DNA of 64,000 bases from contig NZ_CP117879.1 of the NCBI RefSeq assembly GCF_028736155.1, forward strand, positions 372,001-436,000. Direction: 5' to 3'. The notes beneath the pieces are model-generated. The model saw only the letters and a list, made by a program, of their open reading frames with translations, was not told the DNA's origin and did not search any database. How positions within the stretch are numbered: the stretch's first letter is position 1; every line of letters begins with the position of its first letter. The position numbers and the translations under genes were made by a program. Positions 7,649-16,088 of the stretch are shown here, in pieces. Source of the stretch: Flavobacterium sp. KACC 22763 (lineage in GTDB: Bacteria > Bacteroidota > Bacteroidia > Flavobacteriales > Flavobacteriaceae).

Positions 7649-9565
7649 TTAATCTCTTCTTGATCTTCTTGGTCTTGAACTATCTCCGAAGTTTTCTGAA
7701 CGTCTTGGAGCTCTATCTGAACCACCTTCGTTTCTTGGAGCAGAGCTTCTAAAACCACCTTCTCTTCTTGAAGATGAATTTCTGTCGCTTCTAAAACCAC
7801 CTTCACGAGATCCGCCTTCGCGTGAACCTCCGTCTCTTGAAGAACCTCTATCGCTTCTGAATCCGCCTTCACGTCTTGGAGCGAAGTTTCCTTCTCTTCT
7901 TCCAGAATCACGTCTTCCACCACGGTTGTTGTGATCACGTCTTCCACCACCATCATTTTTAGAAATCTCAACATTGATACGACGACCTTCTAATTGTACG
8001 TTGTTTAAAACATCCATTACTTTGTCTGTATGTTGTGGATCTGTGTTAAAGAAAGAGAATCCTTCTTTTACATCTACTTTAAAGATATCATCACGACCTA
8101 AATCTAATGTTTCTTTCAAGTAATCTTTTAATGACATCCAGTCGAAGTTGTCTCTAGAACCAATGTTCACAAAATAACGAACTGCTCCGTTGTTGCTGAA
8201 TTCTCTTGGTTCAGAATCGCCTCTTTCGCGTCTTTCGCCACCACCTACAGAGATATCTCTGTTTTTCTTGTAATAAGTGATGAAACGGTTAAATTCTACT
8301 GAAACCATTTTCTTAATCAACTCTTCTTTAGATAAATCTTCAAGAACATTGTTGATTGCTGGTAAATAGTTGTCAATTTCGTGATCAACCTCAGTATCTT
8401 TAATCTTGTTTGCTAAGTGTAATAACTGAATTTCGCAGATTTCGATTCCAGATGGAATAGATTTTTCTTCGAATTTTTGTTTGATGATTCTCTCGATAGA
8501 AGAAATTTTACGTAACTCGCTTTTTGTAACAATTACAATAGAAGTTCCTAATTTTCCAGCTCTACCTGTACGACCAGAACGGTGGTTATAAGTTTCGATT
8601 TCGTCAGGCAATTGGTAGTTTACAACGTGTGTTACGTTATCAACGTCAATACCACGTGCAGCAACGTCAGTAGCAACAAGCATCTGAATTTGTCTTCCAC
8701 GGAACGATTTCATTACACCATCACGTTGTGCTTGAGATAAATCTCCGTGTAACGCAGCGGCGCTATATCCATCTTCAATTAATTTCTCAGCAATAGCTTG
8801 TGTGTCTCTTTTTGTACGACAGAAAACTACTGAGAAAATGTCTGGATTAGCATCAGCTAAACGTTTCAAAGCTTCATAACGGTCACGAGCATTAACTAAA
8901 TAAAATTCGTGAGAAACTGTAGATGAACCTGAGTTTTTAGTTCCTACAGTAATTTCTAATGGTTCGCTCATGAATTGTTTTGCAATTCTAGCAACCTCTT
9001 GCGGCATAGTTGCAGAGAACAACCATGTGCTTTTTTCGTCTGGAGTATCTGATAAAATAGATACGATATCATCATAGAATCCCATGTTTAACATCTCATC
9101 AGCCTCATCAAGAACACAGTAATCTATGTTTTTAATGTTTACTAAACCTCTGTTAATCATGTCTTGCATTCTTCCTGGAGTTGCCACAATAATTTGTGCA
9201 CCTCTCTTTATTTCTCTTGCTTGCTCTGTTATACTAGCTCCTCCGTAAACTGCTACCACATTAATACCTTTTTCGTATTTTGAGTAGTTTTTAAGTTCGT
9301 TAGTAATCTGTAAACATAACTCGCGTGTTGGCGATAAAACTAATGCTTGTGTATTTCTGTTGTCGGCATCAATTTTTTGAATTAGCGGAAAACCGAAAGC
9401 TGCCGTTTTCCCTGTCCCTGTTTGAGCCAACGCAACCATATCCGTGTCTTTTTCCAATAATAGGGGAATCGCCTTTTCCTGTACCTCTGACGGATTTTCA
9501 AATCCTAGATCTAAAATCGCCTTCAGTAACGATTCATTCAATCCTAATTGTTCAAATTTATTCAT
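7649..9565 (-). CDS. DEAD-box RNA helicase with RNA-binding domain and RGG-rich tail
   Basis: A 638-residue CsdA/DeaD-type helicase. Visible in order: the Q-motif region (about 5-34), Walker A AQTGTGKT (47-54), PTREL, DEAD (153-156), SAT (184-186), the second RecA domain with ARGIDV and HRSGRTGRAG, a DbpA/RRM-like domain (about 460-545), then a tail of about 90 residues dense in Arg, Gly, Ser and Asp (GGRRD, REGGFRSDR). Such enzymes unwind structured RNA during ribosome assembly and cold adaptation. The repetitive tail leaves a long open frame on the same strand (7633-7974) that is only a shadow. The gene is monocistronic, with a -7 box upstream and a terminator downstream. Confidence 0.95.
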   Translation of the reverse strand: MNKFEQLGLNESLLKAILDLGFENPSEVQEKAIPLLLEKDTDMVALAQTGTGKTAAFGFPLIQKIDADNRNTQALVLSPTRELCLQITNELKNYSKYEKGINVVAVYGGASITEQAREIKRGAQIIVATPGRMQDMINRGLVNIKNIDYCVLDEADEMLNMGFYDDIVSILSDTPDEKSTWLFSATMPQEVARIAKQFMSEPLEITVGTKNSGSSTVSHEFYLVNARDRYEALKRLADANPDIFSVVFCRTKRDTQAIAEKLIEDGYSAAALHGDLSQAQRDGVMKSFRGRQIQMLVATDVAARGIDVDNVTHVVNYQLPDEIETYNHRSGRTGRAGKLGTSIVIVTKSELRKISSIERIIKQKFEEKSIPSGIEICEIQLLHLANKIKDTEVDHEIDNYLPAINNVLEDLSKEELIKKMVSVEFNRFITYYKKNRDISVGGGERRERGDSEPREFSNNGAVRYFVNIGSRDNFDWMSLKDYLKETLDLGRDDIFKVDVKEGFSFFNTDPQHTDKVMDVLNNVQLEGRRINVEISKNDGGGRRDHNNRGGRRDSGRREGNFAPRREGGFRSDRGSSRDGGSREGGSREGGFRSDRNSSSRREGGFRSSAPRNEGGSDRAPRRSENFGDSSRPRRSRRD

Positions 9566-9585
9566 ATGTGTTTTAAAATAGGGTG

Positions 9586-9593
9586 CAAAATTA
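9586..9593 (-). promoter_or_regulatory. -7 element of the DEAD-box helicase gene
   Basis: On the minus strand this reads TAATTTTG, an exact TAnnTTTG box, 20 bases before the start codon. No good -33 element lies at the usual distance; the nearest TTG is 26 bases away. Confidence 0.45.
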
Positions 9594-9768
9594 CTGTTAA
9601 TTATTCAGATAAACTAATGCAATTTTAAGAATTATGTATTTGTTAAGAATTGATTATCAAAAAGTTACAGTTTTATTAAAATAATTTTTTACAAGAAATG
9701 AGGAAACACGCCAAAAAATACGTCGTGAAATGTAAAATTTAGCCTCTAAAATGTTGTGTTTTAAACAA

Positions 9769-10347
9769 TTATTTTGTGGTGCTCAGAAAATCAATTAGTT
9801 GCTTAACTGCTTTTCCGCGATGACCTATAGTGTTTTTGGTTGTTAAAGGCAATTCTGCAAAGGTCTCATTGAAATTTTCAGGTTTAAAAATAGGATCGTA
9901 ACCAAAACCGTTTGTTCCTGTTTTGGTTAGGGTAATGTCTCCTTTCACAATTCCAGTAAACAAATATTGCTTTCCATTTAGGTTTAATGTTATAACGGTC
10001 TTGAACTGGGCACTGCGGTTTTCTTCATTTGTTAAAGCTTCCAGAAGCTTGTTCATATTATCATCGGCATTTTTTTGTTCGCCTGCATATCTCGCAGAAT
10101 AAACTCCAGGTTCACCATTTAAAGCGTTTACTTCCAGACCTGTATCATCGGCAAAACAATCATAACCATATTTTTCGGTTACATAATCAGCTTTTAAAAT
10201 GGCATTTCCTTCTATAGTATCTGCTGTTTCTGGAATATCTTCCAAACAATTAATATCTTCTAAGCTTAAAATTTTGATGCTTTCTGGAAGCATACTTTGA
10301 ATTTCTGCGATTTTATTTTTGTTGTTTGATGCGAAAACTAGATTCAT
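9769..10347 (-). CDS. rdgB: Non-canonical purine NTP pyrophosphatase (RdgB/HAM1)
   Basis: Cytosolic enzyme of 192 residues that hydrolyses dITP, ITP and XTP to the monophosphates and so keeps deaminated purines out of nucleic acid. Signature elements are present: FASNNKNKIAEI at the N-terminus, the ADDTGLEV metal-binding motif, GVYSARYAG, and the C-terminal GFGYDPIF and HRGKA motifs. Length is normal for the family. Its start overlaps the 3' end of the DUF2809 gene by 35 bases, so the two are probably co-transcribed and translationally coupled. Confidence 0.95.
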   Translation of the reverse strand: MNLVFASNNKNKIAEIQSMLPESIKILSLEDINCLEDIPETADTIEGNAILKADYVTEKYGYDCFADDTGLEVNALNGEPGVYSARYAGEQKNADDNMNKLLEALTNEENRSAQFKTVITLNLNGKQYLFTGIVKGDITLTKTGTNGFGYDPIFKPENFNETFAELPLTTKNTIGHRGKAVKQLIDFLSTTK

Positions 10348-10717
10348 GATTGTAGTATTTTAAAAATGATTTTTCAGTAATAAAAGCAATTGCAATTCCA
10401 AACGTATAAGCAAGAATATCAGACCATAAAAATCCTTGACCTAATACATATTTGCCAAAAAGTGTTTTCCTAAGATCAACAATCCATTCGCTTTGATAAA
10501 GCTGTAAAAACTCAATGCAATAACAAATAAAAAGAGAAAGTAGTATAATAAAGAAGAACTTTTTTGACGGAAAAAACACTCTAACTAAAAAGTAAATCAT
10601 CACGGCATAAAGAAAATCGCCAATCCATAAAGGTATAAAAGATATTTTTCTTGAAAGTATTCCAAAGAGAATAATGCTTAGGAAGATTAGAGAGTAGTTG
10701 ATTCTTGTTTTGTTCAA
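10313..10717 (-). CDS. DUF2809 family membrane protein
   Basis: A 134-residue protein with four predicted membrane helices and the conserved DUF2809 pattern (LSRKI near the start, WIGDFLYAVMIYF, CIEFLQLYQ, then GFLWSDILAYTFGI). The family resembles VanZ-like small membrane proteins, and its function is not established. It is the first gene of a two-gene unit; its last 35 bases overlap the start of rdgB in another frame. Confidence 0.85.
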   Translation of the reverse strand: MNKTRINYSLIFLSIILFGILSRKISFIPLWIGDFLYAVMIYFLVRVFFPSKKFFFIILLSLFICYCIEFLQLYQSEWIVDLRKTLFGKYVLGQGFLWSDILAYTFGIAIAFITEKSFLKYYNHESSFRIKQQK

Positions 10718-10763
10718 GTTTAGTATTGTTTTGTTGAAGCAAATTTATGCAAACATTGGTAAT

Positions 10764-10800
10764 TCCTCTTTGTCAAAGTTTAAAACTTTGACAAAGAGGA
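10764..10800. repeat. 37-bp perfect palindrome upstream of the GH88 gene
   Basis: Eighteen-base arms (TCCTCTTTGTCAAAGTTT and its complement) flank one central A. It lies between divergent starts, where no gene ends, so it is not an ordinary terminator. Part of the same word recurs at 48279-48313. I read it as a dispersed palindromic repeat. Confidence 0.8.
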
Positions 10801-10938
10801 AAAAGTAGAAACATTAATAAACATGAAAAAATGGTGTATCAATAATCCATTTTTGGGTAACAAAAAATACAAACCCCGAATAGCGTCACTTTATTTTATA
10901 AATTTATCAGTTAATTAATTATCTATCAAAATAACCAG

Positions 10939-12117
10939 ATGAAGGCAAAATTTTTTACCCTGATTGCAGCTTTGTTCCTTTTAGGAAACCAAGGCTATTC
11001 TCAAAAAAATAATTCGTTTAATATTAAAAAGCAATTGGATTATTGCGCAGAACAAGCTTCAAAAACTTTAAAAGTAATTCCAAATGATGGGACTTCTCCT
11101 AGAACAGTTCCAAACGGAAGCAATGAATGGAAATTTGTGGGCTACAAAGATTGGACTAGCGGATTCTGGCCTGGAGAATTGTGGTTTTTGTATGAAGCAA
11201 CCAAAGATAAAAAATGGGAAAACGAAGCTGATAAATTTAGTCGTTTTTTAACGCCATTATCTACAAGTAAAGCAGGAGATCACGATTTAGGTTTTCAGGT
11301 TTTTAATAGTTTCGGGAATGGATACAGACTGACTAAAAATCCAGAATACAAACAGATTATTTTAAGAACTGCAGATACATTGGCAACACTTTTTAATCCG
11401 AAAGTGGGAACAATACAATCGTGGCCTCATAACAAAATGGGCGGTCACAATACTATTATTGATAATATGATGAATTTGGAGCTTTTGTTTTGGGCTTCAA
11501 AAAATGGCGGAAGTAAAAAATTATACGACATAGCTGTAAAACATGCCGAAACTACAATGGCAAATCATTTTAGACCAGATAACACTTCTTATCATGTCAT
11601 AATTTACGATTACGAAACTGGGAAAAAGATAAAAGGAAGAACAGCACAAGGATATAGTGATGACAGTATGTGGGCGCGTGGTCAGGCTTGGGCGATTTAT
11701 GGTTTTACAATGACTTATAGAGAAACAAAAGATGCTAAGTTTTTAGATTTTGCTCATAAAGTAGCAAGAGTTTATTTGGACAAATTAACAACTGAAGATT
11801 TAATTCCGTATTGGGATTTTAATGCGCCAAATATTCCTAATGAGCCTCGAGATGCTTCGGCCGCAGCCATTGTTTCATCTGCACTTTTAGAATTAAGTTC
11901 GTATACAAAAGACAAGAATTTAAAAGCAGAATATCTAACAAAAGCTAAAAAGATGATTGTTTCGCTTTCAGATAATTATCAAAGTCATGATGTAAATTCG
12001 GCATTTTTACTGCATTCAACAGGGCATAAACCAGCAAATAGTGAGGTAGATTGTTCTATAAATTACGCAGATTATTACTATCTTGAAGCACTTTTAAGAC
12101 TTCAAAAACTAAAATAG
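10939..12117 (+). CDS. Glycoside hydrolase family 88 unsaturated glucuronyl hydrolase
   Basis: A 392-residue exported enzyme with a signal peptide (about 1-21) and an (alpha/alpha)6-barrel of GH88. The family releases the 4,5-unsaturated uronic acid left at the non-reducing end of oligosaccharides by polysaccharide lyases. DHDLGF and the IIDNMMNLELLFW segment carry the two aspartates that match the general acid/base pair of GH88, and GYSDDSMWARGQAW is also family-typical. This suggests degradation of a lyase-processed polyuronide, but no lyase gene is adjacent; the pectate-lyase-like protein lies about 48 kb away. The two lipoprotein genes follow, the first 7 bases after its stop. Confidence 0.9.
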   Translation: MKAKFFTLIAALFLLGNQGYSQKNNSFNIKKQLDYCAEQASKTLKVIPNDGTSPRTVPNGSNEWKFVGYKDWTSGFWPGELWFLYEATKDKKWENEADKFSRFLTPLSTSKAGDHDLGFQVFNSFGNGYRLTKNPEYKQIILRTADTLATLFNPKVGTIQSWPHNKMGGHNTIIDNMMNLELLFWASKNGGSKKLYDIAVKHAETTMANHFRPDNTSYHVIIYDYETGKKIKGRTAQGYSDDSMWARGQAWAIYGFTMTYRETKDAKFLDFAHKVARVYLDKLTTEDLIPYWDFNAPNIPNEPRDASAAAIVSSALLELSSYTKDKNLKAEYLTKAKKMIVSLSDNYQSHDVNSAFLLHSTGHKPANSEVDCSINYADYYYLEALLRLQKLK

Positions 12118-12124
12118 AAAAATT

Positions 12125-12532
12125 ATGCTAAAGAGAATAAGCCAGATTGCCTTTGTGATAATGATGGTATTGACAGTTGTAAGCTGTAAAAATACCAAAC
12201 AAAAGCTTCAAGAGTATGTTGTTACATACAACAAAAATATTGCTCCAAGTTTTAGAGCCGAAAATGTAACGCTTACTACGGCAAGAGGTTATATTAACGA
12301 TGATAAAATTGAATTACGTTTTGAAACCGATTTAGAACAAAATGAAGTTAATAAATCTGCATCTGTAATTTCTTTTCCAAAATTGATAAAACTGATGATC
12401 GATAAGGACGAGATTCCAAGGCAATTGATTGAAGAAGGAGTTCAATTTGATGTTTATTTTCTTGCAGATGATAATACCGTTTTAGACAAAGAAACCTTAA
12501 CGGGAGAATCGCTTAAAGATTTTTTGAAATAA
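12125..12532 (+). CDS. Small lipoprotein, paralogue of the next gene
   Basis: A 135-residue protein with a lipoprotein signal peptide ending in VVSCK. The mature part starts NTKQKLQEYV and contains YINDDKIELRFETDLEQNE and EEGVQFDVYFLADDNTVL, closely paralleling the protein encoded at 12798. No domain is recognised. It begins 7 bases after the GH88 gene and is probably co-transcribed with it; a terminator follows. The two copies look like an old tandem duplication, and their function is unknown. Confidence 0.8.
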   Translation: MLKRISQIAFVIMMVLTVVSCKNTKQKLQEYVVTYNKNIAPSFRAENVTLTTARGYINDDKIELRFETDLEQNEVNKSASVISFPKLIKLMIDKDEIPRQLIEEGVQFDVYFLADDNTVLDKETLTGESLKDFLK

Positions 12533-12579
12533 AAGATTGAGGTTTGTAGAAAAACAAATCGTTTTAATTCTTACATATT

Positions 12580-12617
12580 AAAAGTCTCTTTAAGATTTAT
12601 TTAAAGAGACTTTTTTA
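12580..12617 (+). terminator. Terminator after the first lipoprotein gene
   Basis: The stem AAAAGTCTCTTTAA / TTAAAGAGACTTTT with a short loop is followed by further T residues. It closes the GH88-lipoprotein unit and separates it from the paralogue. Confidence 0.85.
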
Positions 12618-12735
12618 TGTTTACGACTAAAATTAAGTGTAAATGAGACGTTTTTATTCTTACAAATTTTACTCTTTTGGGTAGATAATTGGGTTGTATT
12701 CAAAGAATTATCTATATGCTTTTTGTAATTGAATG

Positions 12736-12766
12736 TTGTTTTTATGTTATGAATTAATTATGTTTG
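12736..12766 (+). promoter_or_regulatory. Promoter of the second lipoprotein gene
   Basis: TTG at 12736-12738, a 20-base spacer, then TATGTTTG at 12759-12766, an exact TAnnTTTG. The start codon follows 31 bases later. The second copy therefore has its own promoter. Confidence 0.6.
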
Positions 12767-12797
12767 AGTTAAAAAATAACTATTAAACCAAAAAATT

Positions 12798-13229
12798 ATG
12801 AAAAAAATTACCCAAATCGCATTCGTGCTTGCTTTTGCATTATTTTTAATTAGCTGTAAAAACACTAAACAGAAAATACAGGAATATGTAAGTAATTACA
12901 ATAATTCTGTTTCTATAAAAGGAAGTGGTATTACCAGTACTGCAGCAAAAGCTTTTCTGAATGATAATAAAATCGAAATTAGAATCGAAACCAATTTAGA
13001 AGAAAACGATGCAAATAAATTAGCCTACAAAGAATCTTTTCCAGACTTATTAAAAGAGATGATCAAGAACGACCAGATTTCTTCTTCTCTTATTGCTGAA
13101 GGAGTAAAGTTTGATGTGTATTTCTTGGCTTATAATAATGCTATTTTGGCACAGGAATTAGTAGATCAGGAAGAATTAGCGGTTTTAGAAGGAACTGCAA
13201 AAAAAGGTAAAGAAACGGCAAAATTATAG
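12798..13229 (+). CDS. Small lipoprotein, tandem paralogue
   Basis: A 143-residue lipoprotein (signal ending in LISCK) that matches its upstream neighbour in the lipobox, the NTKQKIQEYV start, FLNDNKIEIRIETNLEEND and AEGVKFDVYFLAYNNAIL. Its C-terminus is about eight residues longer, and the last codons (GKETAKL then stop) lie inside a 68-bp direct repeat, so part of the end was shaped by repeat sequence. No known domain; probably periplasmic and membrane-anchored. Confidence 0.8.
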   Translation: MKKITQIAFVLAFALFLISCKNTKQKIQEYVSNYNNSVSIKGSGITSTAAKAFLNDNKIEIRIETNLEENDANKLAYKESFPDLLKEMIKNDQISSSLIAEGVKFDVYFLAYNNAILAQELVDQEELAVLEGTAKKGKETAKL

Positions 13230-13344
13230 ATATAAACATTTTAATATTCCGTTAGGAATATCTCATTGGTAGAAGTAAAGAAACGGTAAAATTATAGACA
13301 TAAACAATTTTTAATATTCCGCTAGGAATATCTCATCGGTAGAA
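13207..13344. repeat. Tandem direct repeat (68 and 70 bp) covering a gene end
   Basis: Two near-identical units, 13207-13274 and 13275-13344. Each runs from GTAAAGAAACGG through a stop codon and the hairpin word ATTCCG.TAGGAAT to TCTCAT.GGTAGAA. The first contains the 3' end of the lipoprotein gene; the second keeps the same coding-like words (KETVKL, stop) although it is untranslated. Confidence 0.9.
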
Positions 13345-13520
13345 AAAAATGGTATTGTTTTGGATAGTGTCCTGTAGGGACACCTGTTTTTTATGTTAAA
13401 TATATGTATTGTTAATCAAACGTTCCTACGGAACGTACGCGTAACAACAATTCAAATTTAATTCTACCGATGAGACATTCCTACGGAATGAATTTCAGTT
13501 GTTTGATTGCCTTATTTCAT
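13345..13520. repeat. REP-like palindrome cluster (gene-free stretch 13230-13558)
   Basis: This gene-free stretch holds the palindromes GTGTCCTGTAGGGACAC (13367-13383) and CGTTCCTACGGAACG (13421-13435), and at 13461-13490 an inverted copy of the ATTCCG..GGTAGAA word that ends both units of the direct repeat. The whole therefore has inverted outer copies with inner hairpins, the architecture of REP/REPIN elements. No coding sequence is seen. Confidence 0.75.
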
Positions 13521-13560
13521 AAACAAAAAGTCTCTTCAATTTTGAAGAGGCTTTTTGTTT
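13521..13560. terminator. Bidirectional terminator overlapping a stop codon
   Basis: A nearly perfect symmetric hairpin, AAACAAAAAG.CTCTTCAA and its complement, with T tracts in both directions. Its right end includes the stop codon of the minus-strand gene at 13559, so it terminates that gene and can also stop transcription from the lipoprotein side. Confidence 0.85.
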
Positions 13561-15073
13561 ATGAGAATTGAGTAACGTTTTTAAGATTATCTGGGAAATA
13601 GAGTTCTGATAAGTTAGTAAACTCATCTCCGCGCATAAAAATATTAATATCAACATCTGCAAATGATGTTTTTCCAGCTGCAGCCAAAAGTTCATTAGCG
13701 GCATGTAGCGTATTTTTATGAAAATGATACACTCTTTCAGACTTATCTGTAACAACCAAACCTTTCATCAGCATTTTGTTTTGTGTGGCAACTCCAGTTG
13801 GGCATTCGTTATTATGACAACGTAAAGCCTGAATACAACCTAAAGAGAACATAAAGCCTCTTGCACTGTTACACATGTCTGCACCCAACGCAATGGCATG
13901 TAAAATAGAATAGCCAGAAATAATTTTGCCGCTTCCGATAATGCGCATTTTATCGCGAATTCCTAAACGCACCAAAGTTTTATTCACAAAAATTAAAGCA
14001 GGTTCAAAAGGCATTCCTACACCATCTGCAAATTCAAGCGGAGCAGCTCCTGTTCCTCCTTCAGCGCCGTCAACTGTAATAAAATCTGGATAAGTATCTT
14101 CATTAATCATTTCTTGACAGATAGCTTCAAACTCAGCTGTATTTCCAATACACAATTTAAATCCGATTGGTTTCCCATTAGATAAATCACGTAATTGTTT
14201 GATAAACTGAATTAATCCATTAGGATCAGAAAAAGCATGATGGCCTGGAGGAGAAAGAATCATCGTATGTGGCACAACGCCTCTAATTTTAGCAATCTGC
14301 TCTGTATTTTTTCTTGCAGGAAGAACACCCCCGTGACCTGGTTTTGCACCTTGCGAAATTTTGATTTCGATCATCTTTACATTGGGAAGATTTGCTTTTT
14401 CAGAGAAATTTTCAGGACTGAAATTTCCTTCTGCATCACGGCAACCAAAATATCCAGTTCCAATCTGCCAAGTAATGTCTCCGCCTCCAGCAAGGTGAAA
14501 TTCTGTTAATCCGCCTTCTCCAGTATTTTGATAGAAATTTCCTTTTTGCGCACCAATATTAATGGCACGAACTGCATGTTCGCTCAACGAACCAAAACTC
14601 ATTGCCGAAACATTAAATAAAGAAGCAGAGTAAGGCTGTTTACAATCTTTTCCACCCACCAATACGCGAGGTAATTCTTCGTTTACTTTTGCAGGGAAAA
14701 TAGAATGTTTTATTCCTTCGTAATTTTCTGTATTTAAATTTAATTGTGTTCCAAAAGGAGTGCTCGAATCAATATTTTTGGCTCTTTGGTAAACTAACGA
14801 ACGTTGGTTTCTTGAAAAAGGTTTTCCGTCTGTAGATCTTTCGATAAAATATTGCTGAATCTCAGGCGCAATCATTTCAAATAAATATCTGAAATATCCC
14901 AAAACTGGAAAGTTCCTTAAAATAGCATGTTTTTCCTGAGATGCGTTGTAGGCTCCCACAATTAGCAAAAGCGGAATAATAAATACGAGTAAATAGCCTC
15001 GTCCAGTATAATAATAAATTGCAGCAACAATTATAAACAATAAGAATCCGTAAATGAAGAATTTTTTTCTCAT
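13559..15073 (-). CDS. FMN-binding glutamate synthase family protein, membrane-anchored
   Basis: A 504-residue protein. The N-terminus has two membrane helices (about residues 5-20 and 27-42), followed by a TIM-barrel domain like the FMN-binding synthase domain of glutamate synthase large subunit (SFGSLSEHAVRAIN, GEGGLTEFH, KPGHGGVLPARK, TVDGAEGGTGAAP). The amidotransferase domain and the FAD/NADPH subunit are missing. A cysteine-bearing segment CHNNECPTGVATQ near 430 resembles the 3Fe-4S region of GltB. The reaction is unknown; it is a stand-alone GltB-like oxidoreductase common in many phyla. It lies 35 bases downstream of the NYN gene on the same strand. Confidence 0.9.
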   Translation of the reverse strand: MRKKFFIYGFLLFIIVAAIYYYTGRGYLLVFIIPLLLIVGAYNASQEKHAILRNFPVLGYFRYLFEMIAPEIQQYFIERSTDGKPFSRNQRSLVYQRAKNIDSSTPFGTQLNLNTENYEGIKHSIFPAKVNEELPRVLVGGKDCKQPYSASLFNVSAMSFGSLSEHAVRAINIGAQKGNFYQNTGEGGLTEFHLAGGGDITWQIGTGYFGCRDAEGNFSPENFSEKANLPNVKMIEIKISQGAKPGHGGVLPARKNTEQIAKIRGVVPHTMILSPPGHHAFSDPNGLIQFIKQLRDLSNGKPIGFKLCIGNTAEFEAICQEMINEDTYPDFITVDGAEGGTGAAPLEFADGVGMPFEPALIFVNKTLVRLGIRDKMRIIGSGKIISGYSILHAIALGADMCNSARGFMFSLGCIQALRCHNNECPTGVATQNKMLMKGLVVTDKSERVYHFHKNTLHAANELLAAAGKTSFADVDINIFMRGDEFTNLSELYFPDNLKNVTQFS

Positions 15074-15108
15074 GTTTTTAAAAAATTAAATAGTATTAAA
15101 TGCGATAA

Positions 15109-15888
15109 TTAGTTGAATCTTAAACGTACATAGACGTGTTTGATTCCTTTTTTGTCTGACTCTCTTTCGTCAATTTCCAGAATATCAGTAAGTGATTTAA
15201 GCATTGGAGTCAGTTTTGAATAACCATAATTTCGAGGATCAAATTCAGGTTTTTTCTTTACGATTAGATTTCCGACATCCCCAAGAAACGCCCACCCATC
15301 ATCATCTTCAATGTCTTCTATAGTAGCTTCAATTAGTTCTATAGTTTGTTTGTCAATTTTGTGAAGCGCTTTTTCTGCTGGTTTTTCAACTGTTTTTTTG
15401 GTATCAGCTGCAACTGCTTTTGGTTTTTTCTTTTGAGTTGCACCATCCAAAACTTCAATATAAATAAATCGATCGCAGGCAACAATAAACGAGTTTGGCG
15501 TTTTCTTTTCTCCAATTCCAATCACTTTCATACCCGATTCGCGAAGTCTTACAGCAAGTCTTGTAAAATCACTGTCGCTGGAAACAATGCAGAAACCATC
15601 TAGTTTTCCAGAATAAAGTAAATCCATTGCATCGATAATAAGAGCAGAATCTGATGAATTTTTTCCAACCGTGTAACTATATTGTTGAATAGGAGTAATA
15701 GCATGTTCTAATAAAACACCTTTCCAGCCATTTGCATTTGGTTTTGTCCAATCGGCATAAATCCTTTTCGTAGTTGGTGTTCCTAGTTTTGCAATTTCTT
15801 CCATCATACCTTTTACATTGCTGTAGGGCACATTGTCTGCATCAATAAGGACTGCCAGTTTTAAATCTTTTGAATTGCTTAAAGGCAT
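15109..15888 (-). CDS. NYN-domain (PIN-like) protein with C-terminal OST-HTH/LOTUS-type domain
   Basis: A 259-residue cytosolic protein. Residues about 10-150 form a LabA-like NYN domain with the conserved acidic residues AVLIDADN, DSALIIDAMD and SSDSDFTRLA, expected to bind metal for RNA cleavage. A lysine-rich linker (about 151-175) precedes a winged-helix OST-HTH/LOTUS-like region (about 180-259, DDDGWAFLGDVGNLIVKKKPEFDPRNYGYSKL). Such proteins are probably RNases or RNA-binding regulators; the target is unknown. It is likely co-transcribed with the glutamate-synthase-like gene, 35 bases apart. Confidence 0.85.
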   Translation of the reverse strand: MPLSNSKDLKLAVLIDADNVPYSNVKGMMEEIAKLGTPTTKRIYADWTKPNANGWKGVLLEHAITPIQQYSYTVGKNSSDSALIIDAMDLLYSGKLDGFCIVSSDSDFTRLAVRLRESGMKVIGIGEKKTPNSFIVACDRFIYIEVLDGATQKKKPKAVAADTKKTVEKPAEKALHKIDKQTIELIEATIEDIEDDDGWAFLGDVGNLIVKKKPEFDPRNYGYSKLTPMLKSLTDILEIDERESDKKGIKHVYVRLRFN

Positions 15889-16022
15889 TTGTTAAATATT
15901 TAAAATTTAATACTCTCAAAGTTAAAATTAAAATTGGTTTTTATCAGAATTGAATGATGAATATATGTTTTTATGACTATTAATTAGTTTCATTATAAAT
16001 AATGTTTGGTCTTTATAAAAAT

Positions 16023-16048
16023 AATTAAAGATAAATTTGTCTTTTATT
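16023..16048. promoter_or_regulatory. Putative Rrf2 operator, autoregulatory site
   Basis: AATTAAAGAT, six bases, GTCTTTTATT. The right half is identical to the NirK and NO reductase sites, and the left differs at two positions from the perfect form. It overlaps the -33 element of the regulator's own promoter, a position that suits repression. That the Rrf2 protein binds here is inference. Confidence 0.7.
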
Positions 16049-16067
16049 TAAAACCTCTCTATCTTTG
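16036..16067 (+). promoter_or_regulatory. Promoter of the Rrf2 regulator gene
   Basis: TTTG (16036-16039), a 20-base spacer and TATCTTTG (16060-16067) match the Bacteroidota consensus exactly. The start codon lies 22 bases past the -7 box, giving a short leader. Confidence 0.7.
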
Positions 16068-16088
16068 TCTAGAATTAATTAAGGATGT

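Noticed and set aside
7633..7974. A 113-residue open frame on the minus strand, rich in Glu, Val and Asp
   Set aside because: It is the helicase tail read in another frame; the RGG/RD codons leave alternative frames open. The helicase frame has all motifs.
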